A DNA stretch of 57,878 nucleotides from an uncultured Ruminococcus sp. (GTDB lineage: Bacteria; Bacillota; Clostridia; Oscillospirales; Acutalibacteraceae), in NCBI GenBank assembly GCA_902800005.1, contig CADCCP010000002.1:20799-78676 (forward strand). Reading direction: 5' to 3'. Both the position numbers and the translations under genes were made by a program. The first letter of the stretch is position 1. Every line of letters begins with the position of its first letter. Positions 8,881 to 17,191 of the stretch are shown here, piece after piece. The notes beneath the pieces are model-generated. The model was given only the letters and a program-made list of their open reading frames with translations, did no database searches and had not been told where the DNA came from.

Positions 8881-8915
8881 TAAGCTGCACTCCCGAAAGA
8901 ATGCAGCTTATTTTT
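8881..8915. terminator. Hairpin, possible bidirectional terminator downstream of htrA
   Basis: Inverted repeat TAAGCTGCA (8881-8889) / TGCAGCTTA (8902-8910) with a 12-nt loop. A T5 run follows on the plus strand, and a weaker T-rich stretch on the minus strand. It lies about 100 nt beyond the htrA stop on the minus strand. Confidence 0.5.
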
Positions 8916-9011
8916 AAAGAGGAGAAAATTATGAAAAGAAAGATAAATATCAAATTTGCTTTTCATAATCATACACCAAAATTATATAAATGTCAAATCA
9001 TTTTTGTCGAA

Positions 9012-10463
9012 TCAGTTAAAGAATTTTATCCAGTCTTCAATGTTGTCGGGATAGTCGTAACCGCCGTTGTTGGAGCTGTTACCGCCGTTTTTATTGAAGT
9101 TGTTGCTGTTTCTCTGGGGAGATCCTGACTTGTTTTCTTCAAGGACGGCTGTAACGGTCTGTTCTTTGCCGTCACGGTATATTTTGATCTTCACGCTGTC
9201 GCCGACTTTATGTGAAGAGATGATGCTTGAAAGTTCCTCTTTGGAAGAGACTGATTTGCCGTCCATTTCAAGAACGCAGTCACCTACCATCAGACCTGCT
9301 TTATCGGCAGCACTTCCGTCTGTGATGGAGTAGATATATACGCCCTGTTTATCGACATTGTAGCGTGAGGCAGTGGTGTCATCAAGCACATCAACGGCTG
9401 TTATGCCGAGTACAGGTCTTGCTACATAGCCGTTTGTTTTGAGATCGCCGAGAATTTTCTTTACGTTGTCGATGGGGATCGCAAATCCGAGACCTTCAAG
9501 AGATGTTCCGTCAGATGAATTGGTGGATTTTGCAACGATTATTCCGACAAGATTGCCTTCTTCATCAAAAAGACCGCCGCCCGAATTGCCGGGATTGATA
9601 GCGGCATCGGTCTGGAGAAGTTCCATTGTTTTGCCATCGAGCTTGATAGAGCGGTTGAGGGCACTGATTATACCGTGAGTGACAGTACCGCCGAGTTGAC
9701 CGAGAGGATTGCCGATAACGATAGAGGTATCTCCGACATTCAATTCTGAAGATGAGCCGAGAGCTGCAACGGTAAGATTGTCGGCTTCTATTTTGATAAG
9801 TGCGATATCGAGTTCTGAATCCGTTCCGATGAGTTTGGCATCGTATGAATTGCCATCGGTAAGTGTGACTTTGATGCTTGTAGCATCTTCGATGACATGG
9901 TTGTTTGTAACGATGTAGCCGTCAGTTGAGATGATGACACCGCTTCCTGCACCCTGAGCAACGTACTGTCCGTAGAAAGTACCGTATTTTGTAACTTCTG
10001 TTGTGATCTCGACAACGGAGTCTTTTACTTTATTGACGACATCTTCAATGGTAGTGGGAGCGTTGTCACTCTTTGAAGCCTGAATGATATTCAAGCCTGA
10101 ATCCTTGCCTTCGGTGGTCTTTGCAGTAACGCTTGTACCGGCAGGCTGTACGACAGTCTTGGTATTTCCGCCAACGTATGAGCCGAGTACGCCGCCGCCG
10201 AATCCTACGCAAAGTGCCAATGCAAGAGTGCCTGCAATAAGTGCAGCATTTTTTCTTGACTTTTTGGGCTTTTCAGTCACGGGTTCAAAGGGCTGGCTCT
10301 CGCTGTAGATGTTTTCATAGACAGGCGGGAACGGTGCAGTATCCTGATCTGACGAGTATACAGGAGCATGATATGTTTCAGGCTGTGTATAACTTGGATA
10401 CACTGTTCTTTCATGGTCGTATATGTTTTCAGAGCCGTTTTCAAAATTTCTGTTGTTTTCCAT
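9012..10463 (-). CDS. htrA: HtrA/DegP-family membrane-anchored serine protease with PDZ domain
   Basis: Envelope quality-control protease that degrades or refolds misfolded exported proteins. It is 483 residues: a disordered cytoplasmic head (1-70), one transmembrane helix (about 72-95), a trypsin-like domain and one PDZ domain (about 365-440). The catalytic triad is visible as His189 (NNHVIED), Asp219 (SELDIALIKI) and Ser294 (GNSGGGLF). The C-terminal tail is Asn/Gly-rich. The start ATG has GGAGGT with ideal spacing. The approximately 190-nt upstream gap contains TATAAT on the minus strand (10516-10521), but I see no convincing -35 box. An ECF sigma/anti-sigma pair lies upstream on the same strand, so stress control is plausible but not shown. 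Confidence 0.95.
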   Translation of the reverse strand: MENNRNFENGSENIYDHERTVYPSYTQPETYHAPVYSSDQDTAPFPPVYENIYSESQPFEPVTEKPKKSRKNAALIAGTLALALCVGFGGGVLGSYVGGNTKTVVQPAGTSVTAKTTEGKDSGLNIIQASKSDNAPTTIEDVVNKVKDSVVEITTEVTKYGTFYGQYVAQGAGSGVIISTDGYIVTNNHVIEDATSIKVTLTDGNSYDAKLIGTDSELDIALIKIEADNLTVAALGSSSELNVGDTSIVIGNPLGQLGGTVTHGIISALNRSIKLDGKTMELLQTDAAINPGNSGGGLFDEEGNLVGIIVAKSTNSSDGTSLEGLGFAIPIDNVKKILGDLKTNGYVARPVLGITAVDVLDDTTASRYNVDKQGVYIYSITDGSAADKAGLMVGDCVLEMDGKSVSSKEELSSIISSHKVGDSVKIKIYRDGKEQTVTAVLEENKSGSPQRNSNNFNKNGGNSSNNGGYDYPDNIEDWIKFFN

Positions 10464-10651
10464 AATTGTACCTCCGATTTTTATTTGAATTAATTTGTTT
10501 GCTTTCGATGGTTATATTATAACTCTTTATTTCAAAAAATGTGCTAACAAATTAAATATCTTCTTAAAACAATTTATTAAGCAAGCCTTAAATATTTTTA
10601 AGTTAATGAGGAACGAAAAATAGTTAGTATTTCCGATTCATCATTTCTAAT

Positions 10652-11506
10652 TTATTCGGTGTTTTGTGCATAGAAAGTATTGGTGCTTTCGTCATAGGAG
10701 ATATTGATAGTTGAGAGGACGGAATTTCCGTCGGTGACTTTAATTGCAGTATTGTTTGTTTCGCCGTCGAATGTCCAGAAAAAGTCGGTTGTTTCGGAAA
10801 CAGTGAAAGATGAGCCGTGTTCGGTTATTACACCGCTGTCTTTATCCCATGTTACAAAATAGCCGCTTTCGGCTTGGAGGGTGACGGGTTCATACGGTGT
10901 CACTTGAAATTCTATACCTATTCCTGTTGAGGAACTCATCAGGGGATCAAAGTCACCTTTGATTTGGACAGCACCGTTTTTTGACAGTTTTTCGGGAATT
11001 TCAGCAGCGTATACCTTGATCGAAAAAATAACATCAAGAGAATTTTCATTTGTGGCGGTGGGGGCTTCTTCATATGCATGAGGTTCTTCGGAAGGAATAT
11101 CAATATAGTCAGCGTCATGTCTTTCTTCATAAGGGATCGATTTAGAAGGTGTGCTGTAAGGGATGATATTATTTGTGCTGTGTTCACTGCCTTTGCTGAC
11201 ATCATAATGTGCGGAATATATACTGCTTTCGGGGGATACTTCAGCAATGCTTTCGGTCTGTTTGGTTTCCGAAATGACAGTATTATTATGCACCGAATCA
11301 TTCTGAATGTCAATAGAGGGGCGATTTTTCTGCTGTAGGGCGATAAAGACCGCTATACCCAATACAAAAACGGCAGCTATGCTTCCGTAGAATTTGGGTG
11401 AAAGCAGAAAAATTTTTTTCTTTTTAAATTTTGATGTGTCGGCAAACTCGGAAATATACTTGTCATCAATATTGCCGACAGCGTTGAAAATATCTTTTCC
11501 GTTCAT
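10652..11506 (-). CDS. Membrane anti-sigma factor-like protein
   Basis: Single-pass membrane protein, 284 residues, encoded 2 nt after the ECF sigma factor and very likely its regulator. The cytoplasmic head (1-30, MNGKDIFNAVGNIDDKYISE) resembles clostridial ECF-associated anti-sigma proteins and lacks the His/Cys motif of zinc-binding anti-sigmas. A lysine cluster (FKKKKIF) precedes one transmembrane helix at about 39-57. The rest is extracytoplasmic: a Ser/Thr/Glu-rich linker, then a probable beta-rich domain from about residue 165. The start ATG overlaps no upstream gene but is coupled by distance. The signal sensed is unknown. Confidence 0.75.
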   Translation of the reverse strand: MNGKDIFNAVGNIDDKYISEFADTSKFKKKKIFLLSPKFYGSIAAVFVLGIAVFIALQQKNRPSIDIQNDSVHNNTVISETKQTESIAEVSPESSIYSAHYDVSKGSEHSTNNIIPYSTPSKSIPYEERHDADYIDIPSEEPHAYEEAPTATNENSLDVIFSIKVYAAEIPEKLSKNGAVQIKGDFDPLMSSSTGIGIEFQVTPYEPVTLQAESGYFVTWDKDSGVITEHGSSFTVSETTDFFWTFDGETNNTAIKVTDGNSVLSTINISYDESTNTFYAQNTE

Positions 11507-11508
11507 GT

Positions 11509-12063
11509 TTAAAGTACCTCCTGTTCGGCAAGGAATTTTTTCAGGTTGGAACGTATTCTTGAAAGTCGTGTTCTGATAGCCTGTTCTTTAAGACCTGTAT
11601 GTTTTGAGAGGCTTTCATAGGAGTCTGAAAAGAAATAACGTCTGACAAATAAAAATTGATTTGTCTTATCAAGAGAGGAAATGAATTTGTTGACGGTGTC
11701 GGAGAGTTCGGCAAATTCCGTTTCAGATTCAACAGTATGCTGTGCGGGAATGCACTCGTTAAGTTCATCTATGCAATTGCCGTAATTACCCTGACGTTTT
11801 TCGGCAGAGTTGTAGGAACTCTTCTTCAATGACAGATTACGGGCTATTTTGCAGATGAATGCAGTTAAGTTATCGGGCTTTTGAGGCGGTATGGCATTCC
11901 ACACCGCTAAGTATGTATCATTGATACATTCTTCCGCATCCTCTCTGCTGCCGAGAATGTTCATGGAAACCGTCATGCAGACTTTTTCAAATTTTGCGGC
12001 GAGTTCTTTTATGGCACTTTCAGAACGTCCAAAAAAGAGTTCTATTATTTTCTCGTCCTCCAA
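11509..12063 (-). CDS. ECF-type RNA polymerase sigma-70 factor
   Basis: Alternative sigma factor of 184 residues. The sigma2 region is at the N-terminus, with SREDAEECINDTYLAVWNAI and PDNLTAFICKIARNLSL. The sigma4 helix-turn-helix is at the C-terminus, around YESLSKHTGLKEQAIRTRLSRI. No ATG fits. The best start is TTG at 12061-12063, placed 9 nt after AAAGGAG. The stop is followed after 2 nt by the start of the membrane anti-sigma gene, a typical autoregulated pair. Target promoters cannot be identified from this window. Confidence 0.92.
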   Translation of the reverse strand: MEDEKIIELFFGRSESAIKELAAKFEKVCMTVSMNILGSREDAEECINDTYLAVWNAIPPQKPDNLTAFICKIARNLSLKKSSYNSAEKRQGNYGNCIDELNECIPAQHTVESETEFAELSDTVNKFISSLDKTNQFLFVRRYFFSDSYESLSKHTGLKEQAIRTRLSRIRSNLKKFLAEQEVL

Positions 12064-12225
12064 ATTTTACATCTCCTTTATTATTAAAGTACCCAAAAAA
12101 GTGTATTTGTTACATTATACATCAAAGCAGATACAAAAGAAAGAGGAATATATCTCTAAAATAAAATTATTGCATAATTTCACGGGAAAAATTTTATTTT
12201 TTTTGAAAAAAATTTCAAAAAACAA

Positions 12226-12254
12226 TAGAAATTTTGTAAAGTATATGTTATAAT
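12226..12254 (+). promoter_or_regulatory. Probable ppdK promoter
   Basis: A perfect TATAAT at 12249-12254 lies about 50 nt upstream of ppdK, inside a very AT-rich stretch. The -35 is weak (TAGAAA at 12226-12231, 17-nt spacer). The 12064-12305 gap otherwise holds nothing recognisable. Confidence 0.5.
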
Positions 12255-12305
12255 AGTTACAGACAACCCAGTCGAAATTTTTAAATATATAGGAGGTAAT
12301 TTCCA

Positions 12306-14933
12306 ATGGCTAAAAAATGGGTATATCTTTTCAGCGAAGGTAATGCTGATATGCGTGAACTGCTTGGCGGTAAGGGTGCGAACCTTGCAGAAATGACAGG
12401 TCTCGGACTTCCTGTTCCTCAGGGCTTCACGATCTCTACAGAGGCTTGTACTCAGTACTATGAGGACGGCAGAAAGATCAATGATGAGATTCAGGCTCAG
12501 ATCATGGAGTACATCACCAAGATGGAAGAAATCACAGGCAAAAAGTTCGGTGATAAAGAGAATCCTCTCCTCGTTTCTGTTCGTTCCGGTGCAAGAGCTT
12601 CTATGCCCGGTATGATGGATACTATCCTCAACCTCGGTCTTAATGAAGAAGTTGTTGAAGTTATCGCTAAACAGTCAAATAATCCCCGTTGGGCTTGGGA
12701 CTGCTACAGAAGATTCATTCAGATGTTCTCCGATGTTGTTATGGAAGTCGGCAAGAAATACTTTGAGGAACTTATCGACAAGATGAAGACCGCTAAGGGC
12801 GTTACTCAGGACGTTGACCTCAATGCAGATGACCTTAAAGAACTTGCTAACCAGTTCAAAGCTGAATACAAAGCTAAGATCGGTGAAGATTTCCCGTCAG
12901 ATCCTAAAGTACAGCTTATGGAAGCTATCAAAGCCGTATTCCGTTCATGGGATAACCCCAGAGCTAACGTATACCGCCGTGACAATGATATTCCTTATTC
13001 ATGGGGTACTGCTGTCAACGTACAGTCAATGGCATTCGGTAACATGGGTGACGACTGCGGTACAGGCGTTGCATTTACCCGTGACCCCGCTACAGGCGAC
13101 AAGGGCTTGTTCGGTGAGTTCCTGACAAATGCTCAGGGTGAAGACGTTGTTGCAGGCGTTCGTACACCGATGAAGATCCAGGAGATGGCTGACAAATTCC
13201 CTGAGGCTTTCGAACAGTTCCAGAAAGTTTGTGCAACTCTCGAAGAACACTACAGAGATATGCAGGATATGGAATTCACCGTTGAACACGGTAAGCTCTA
13301 TATGCTCCAGACCAGAAACGGCAAGAGAACAGCTAAGGCTGCTCTTAAAATAGCAGTTGACCTCGTTGAAGAAGGTATGAGGACAGAAAAAGAAGCTGTT
13401 GCTATGATCGATCCCCGTAACCTCGATACACTTCTCCATCCCCAGTTCGATGCAAAGGCTCTTAAAGCAGCTACTCCTATCGGCAAGGGACTCGGTGCAT
13501 CACCCGGTGCAGCTTGCGGTCAGATCGTATTTACAGCTGAAGATGCAGAAGCTTGGAATGCAGCAGGTAAGAAAGTCGTTCTCGTAAGACTTGAAACATC
13601 TCCTGAAGACATTACAGGTATGAAGGCATCACAGGGTATCCTTACAGTTCGTGGCGGTATGACATCACACGCTGCCGTTGTTGCTCGTGGTATGGGTTCA
13701 TGCTGCGTATCCGGCTGCTCTGAGATCGCTATGGACGAAGAAAACAAGAAATTCACACTTGCCGGCAAAGAATTCCATGAGGGTGACTTCATTTCTATCG
13801 ACGGTTCTACAGGTAACATCTATGATGGTATCATCCCGACAGTTCCTGCTACTATCGCTGATGAATTTGCTACTGTTATGGCATGGGCTGACAAGTACAG
13901 AAAACTTAAAGTAAGAACAAATGCTGATACACCTGCTGACGCTAAAAAGGCTCGTGAGCTTGGTGCAGAGGGTATCGGACTTTGCCGTACAGAGCATATG
14001 TTCTTTGAAGGCGACAGAATAGATGCATTCAGAGAGATGATCTGTGCAGATACAGTTGAAGAAAGAGAAGCAGCTCTTGCTAAGATACTCCCCGTACAGC
14101 AGGGCGACTTTGAGGCTCTTTATGAGGCTCTTGAAGGCAACCCCGTTACTATCAGATTCCTTGATCCTCCTCTCCATGAGTTCGTTCCCACAGAGGAAGA
14201 AGACATCAAGAAGCTCGCTGAAGCTCAGGGTAAGTCTGTTGAGAGAATCAAAGAGATCATTTCTTCTCTCCATGAATTCAACCCGATGATGGGACATCGT
14301 GGCTGCCGTCTGGCTGTTACATATCCTGAGATCGCTAAGATGCAGACATCTGCCGTTATCCGTGCAGCTATCAATGTTCAGAAAGCTCATCCCGATTGGA
14401 AAGTTGAGCCTGAGATCATGATCCCGCTCGTAGGCGATGTAAAAGAATTGAAGTACGTTAAGAAAGTAGTAGTTGAAACAGCAGATGCTGAAATAGCTGC
14501 TGCAGGTGCCGATCTCAAGTATGAAGTCGGTACAATGATAGAGATCCCCCGTGCAGCTCTTACTGCTGACGATATTGCTAAGGAAGCTGAGTTCTTCTGC
14601 TTCGGTACTAACGACCTTACTCAGATGACATTCGGCTTCAGCCGTGATGACTCCGGTAAGTTCCTCAGTGCATACTATGATGCAAAGATATTTGAGAACG
14701 ATCCGTTTGCTAAACTCGACCAGACAGGCGTTGGCAAACTTATGGAAATGGCTATCAAACTCGGTAAGGCTACCCGTCCCGAACTCCACTGCGGTATCTG
14801 CGGTGAACACGGCGGCGATCCTACATCTGTAGAGTTCTGCCATAAGATCGGTCTTGACTATGTATCATGCTCACCGTTTAGAGTACCGATCGCTCGTCTT
14901 GCTGCTGCTCAGGCTGCTATCAAAGAGGGCTGA
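12306..14933 (+). CDS. ppdK: Pyruvate, phosphate dikinase
   Basis: Interconverts pyruvate + ATP + Pi with PEP + AMP + PPi. In fermentative clostridia it often runs as a PPi-linked glycolytic enzyme. At 875 residues it is full length. Domains in order: N-terminal nucleotide-binding domain (GGKGANLAEMTGLGLPVPQG), swivelling phosphohistidine domain (GGMTSHAAVVARGMG, with the catalytic His), and C-terminal TIM-barrel PEP/pyruvate domain (LHCGICGEHGGDP). The RBS is AGGAGG. Codon choice is visibly more biased (GCT, GTT, CTC, AAG) than in neighbouring genes, consistent with high expression. It is monocistronic, with its own terminator. OadB/OadG subunits elsewhere in the window fit the same PEP-pyruvate-oxaloacetate node. 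Confidence 0.98.
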   Translation: MAKKWVYLFSEGNADMRELLGGKGANLAEMTGLGLPVPQGFTISTEACTQYYEDGRKINDEIQAQIMEYITKMEEITGKKFGDKENPLLVSVRSGARASMPGMMDTILNLGLNEEVVEVIAKQSNNPRWAWDCYRRFIQMFSDVVMEVGKKYFEELIDKMKTAKGVTQDVDLNADDLKELANQFKAEYKAKIGEDFPSDPKVQLMEAIKAVFRSWDNPRANVYRRDNDIPYSWGTAVNVQSMAFGNMGDDCGTGVAFTRDPATGDKGLFGEFLTNAQGEDVVAGVRTPMKIQEMADKFPEAFEQFQKVCATLEEHYRDMQDMEFTVEHGKLYMLQTRNGKRTAKAALKIAVDLVEEGMRTEKEAVAMIDPRNLDTLLHPQFDAKALKAATPIGKGLGASPGAACGQIVFTAEDAEAWNAAGKKVVLVRLETSPEDITGMKASQGILTVRGGMTSHAAVVARGMGSCCVSGCSEIAMDEENKKFTLAGKEFHEGDFISIDGSTGNIYDGIIPTVPATIADEFATVMAWADKYRKLKVRTNADTPADAKKARELGAEGIGLCRTEHMFFEGDRIDAFREMICADTVEEREAALAKILPVQQGDFEALYEALEGNPVTIRFLDPPLHEFVPTEEEDIKKLAEAQGKSVERIKEIISSLHEFNPMMGHRGCRLAVTYPEIAKMQTSAVIRAAINVQKAHPDWKVEPEIMIPLVGDVKELKYVKKVVVETADAEIAAAGADLKYEVGTMIEIPRAALTADDIAKEAEFFCFGTNDLTQMTFGFSRDDSGKFLSAYYDAKIFENDPFAKLDQTGVGKLMEMAIKLGKATRPELHCGICGEHGGDPTSVEFCHKIGLDYVSCSPFRVPIARLAAAQAAIKEG

Positions 14934-14953
14934 TTATAATTCTGTGATAATAT

Positions 14954-14993
14954 AAAAAAGGGCAATGCTGTAAAAAGGCATTGTCCTTTTTCT
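14954..14993 (+). terminator. Intrinsic terminator of ppdK
   Basis: Stem AAAAGGGCAATGC (14957-14969) pairs with GCATTGTCCTTTT (14978-14990) around an 8-nt loop, with a T-rich tail. It separates ppdK from the convergent methyltransferase gene. Confidence 0.85.
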
Positions 14994-15000
14994 GTATCTG

Positions 15001-15762
15001 TCAAATAGTTTTGCCTATGTAGAATACATATCCGTAGTGCTGCTTGTATTCGAGATATAATTCAACTTCACGTTTATTCATCTCTGCATACTCTTTCACT
15101 GTATCGCAGTTATCATATTTTTTGACAAGGTTTTGTATTGCCTTTTCTCTCGGATAAAAGTAATTGTCGGTCCAGCACTTTTCCGACAGGGTAAAGGCGG
15201 ATATAAACTGATAACCGCAGTTTTGCATGATCTCGATATTTTTGTCAACGGTATCAAGATGACTTCCCGCATCAGACCAGAATTTCTCGACAACTGAAGG
15301 ATGGTCTTTTGTCAGCCATGACGGACACGTTACGGCAATAAAACCGCCTTTTTTTAGGAATTTGTGCCAATGGTTCAGACCTTTTTGAAAGCCGATGTTA
15401 TCGACAGCTCCCTCTGACCATATCAAGTCAAAAGAGTGTTCTTCAAAGGGCAGGTCTTCCATATTGCCTGTGATACCTTTAACTCTGCTATCGAGATTTT
15501 TTATTTTGGCTTTTTTGTTCAGTTCATCAATGAAATTTCCGAACATATCCAGACCGATGATATTTCCGTTTAAATGCTGTGCAAGCTGAATCGTTTGTCC
15601 GCCCGTTCCGCACCCCAGATCTGCAATGTTTTGGATTTTTTCAATATCACCCAAAAATTTCAAAGCCTGTTCTATAGTTTCCGGACTGCCGGGTCCCTGA
15701 CGTTCCAGACCGATATGTGCTTCAAGCAATAACTCAAGAAAAGTAGGCTGTGTATTATCCAT
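15001..15762 (-). CDS. SAM-dependent methyltransferase (class I)
   Basis: A 253-residue Rossmann-fold methyltransferase of the UbiE/small-molecule type. Motif I is IADLGCGTGGQTIQLA, the acidic loop IIGLDMF and the post-motif FDLIWSEGAVDNIGF. The substrate is unknown. The frame is open further upstream, but GGAGGAG sits 6 nt before the ATG at 15762, giving MDNTQPTF. That start lies 20 nt after the stop of the XRE regulator, which argues for one transcript with it and the PAP2 gene. It converges on ppdK. Confidence 0.85.
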   Translation of the reverse strand: MDNTQPTFLELLLEAHIGLERQGPGSPETIEQALKFLGDIEKIQNIADLGCGTGGQTIQLAQHLNGNIIGLDMFGNFIDELNKKAKIKNLDSRVKGITGNMEDLPFEEHSFDLIWSEGAVDNIGFQKGLNHWHKFLKKGGFIAVTCPSWLTKDHPSVVEKFWSDAGSHLDTVDKNIEIMQNCGYQFISAFTLSEKCWTDNYFYPREKAIQNLVKKYDNCDTVKEYAEMNKREVELYLEYKQHYGYVFYIGKTI

Positions 15763-15782
15763 ATATTTCTCCTCCGTAAATT

Positions 15783-16388
15783 TTATTGTTTTATTTCTTT
15801 GAAAAGAAAAAATGCTTTTATAACAAGTGCAGTGAAACATATCATTCCCGCATAGGGCTGTCTTGTCAGAATGAATATCGCTGAAACGACTATCGAAAAA
15901 CATATACCTGTCATGAGTATATAACGATTCCATAAAGGTTTATCAAAATTATTTAAGATAACCGCAAAGATACCGTTTAAAATCGTCATGCCTGTCATGA
16001 CTGCAAAAACTATTTTTATCCAATGGCTGATACCGTTCAATTCAAATAATACTGTCGCTTGTGAATTGACTCCGTTTCCGAATATAGGAGTGAAAAACAG
16101 TATCACATGAAAAATATCAAGTAATCCGCATATCAAAGAGGTATATTTTGAGAGAGTTTCTTTTTTATCTTTTTCTGCCGCTGTCATGAATTCCTGTGAA
16201 CATATCAGTTCATCTATCGTCACCGAAAAGAATTTTGATATTTCTTTCAGAGAATCAATACTCGGATATCCTCTGCCCGATTCCCATTTTGATACAGCCG
16301 TTCTTGAAACGAACAGTTCTTTTGCAAGTTCCTCTTGTGTAAGACCTTTGTTTTTTCTGAGTTCCTGTAATTTTTCGTTGAATTCCAT
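15783..16388 (-). CDS. XRE-family regulator with C-terminal membrane domain
   Basis: 201 residues. An N-terminal helix-turn-helix (1-65, with GLTQEELAKELFVSRTAVSKWESG) is followed by a hydrophobic part with about three or four membrane helices. This HTH plus membrane-domain layout is common in clostridial regulators thought to read membrane state. ATG at 16388 is chosen over an upstream in-frame ATG because AGAAGG lies 6 nt before it. The start follows the PAP2 stop after 1 nt, so translation is probably coupled. The target is unknown; autoregulation of this three-gene unit is a reasonable guess. Confidence 0.85.
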   Translation of the reverse strand: MEFNEKLQELRKNKGLTQEELAKELFVSRTAVSKWESGRGYPSIDSLKEISKFFSVTIDELICSQEFMTAAEKDKKETLSKYTSLICGLLDIFHVILFFTPIFGNGVNSQATVLFELNGISHWIKIVFAVMTGMTILNGIFAVILNNFDKPLWNRYILMTGICFSIVVSAIFILTRQPYAGMICFTALVIKAFFLFKEIKQ

Positions 16389-16389
16389 G

Positions 16390-17052
16390 TTATACCTTCT
16401 TTTTATCAAAAAATATCACAGCGGTTTTATACATCATGAACGAACCTGTACTCAGAAAAACTGCTCCGATAATATCAGTTGCCCAGTGAACGCCTGCAAT
16501 AAGTCTTCCTATCACCATGAATGCTGTGAAGATGGCTGTAAATGAATATGTTGCCATTCTGATTTTCTGTTTATCGGTTCTTCGTCTGACTTGAAGTACC
16601 AAAGTCGGCATAACGCTCAGAACGAGCAATGTAGTTGATGACGGATAGGAAGCTTCAAGGATACCGTCTATTAAGATAGGACGGTAATTGATGGGTACCA
16701 TTTCAAAAAAGAGGTATTCGAAGATGACGAAAATATAGTATACACCCAATAATATTATGTCAATGTCAACTTTCAGCAGACTTTTTCTTTTTATGAGCTG
16801 GCAAAGTCCGAGGATCCCGAAACAAAAGCATATAAATACAGGTACTAAACCGAGCCAGTCGGTTATATTATAGATGACCATGTGTACACCTGTGATCTGA
16901 TGAAACCAAACATTGAATGAGGCAAATCCGACAGTTGTTTGGTTTGAACCTGCCGTCTGTACATCTATATATTGAATAAGTATCGTCCACAGTGCAAACG
17001 CACACAACAGGGCAAAGCCTGTCCAAAAAGTTCTTTTACTGTTCATATCCAT
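16390..17052 (-). CDS. PAP2-family membrane phosphatase
   Basis: An integral-membrane lipid or polyprenyl-phosphate phosphatase-like protein, 220 residues with about six helices. The PAP2 signature is divergent but visible: a YRP-type first motif (VPINYRPIL), SYPSSTTLL as the central motif, and GRLIAGVHWATDIIGA carrying the catalytic His and Asp. Two ATGs (17052, 17046) are possible; AAAGGA lies 4 and 10 nt before them. It heads a minus-strand unit with the XRE-membrane regulator and the methyltransferase. The substrate (phosphatidate, undecaprenyl-PP or other) is not determinable here. Confidence 0.82.
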   Translation of the reverse strand: MDMNSKRTFWTGFALLCAFALWTILIQYIDVQTAGSNQTTVGFASFNVWFHQITGVHMVIYNITDWLGLVPVFICFCFGILGLCQLIKRKSLLKVDIDIILLGVYYIFVIFEYLFFEMVPINYRPILIDGILEASYPSSTTLLVLSVMPTLVLQVRRRTDKQKIRMATYSFTAIFTAFMVIGRLIAGVHWATDIIGAVFLSTGSFMMYKTAVIFFDKKKV

Positions 17053-17191
17053 TTTGTCCTTTCGATCTTGGTTGATTTAAAATTAACATATTTATGAAAA
17101 ACAGTAAAGAACCGCTGCGTAACATTGATGATACGCAGAGTGTCATAGATAAAAGTATCATTTTTTCCGAATATCAATATCGGGATGTTGT

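Noticed and set aside
13698-14843. 381-codon open frame on the minus strand
   Set aside because: It lies wholly antisense to ppdK, has no ribosome binding site and gives a Cys/Ser-rich composition without motifs. Strong codon bias in ppdK explains a long antisense frame.
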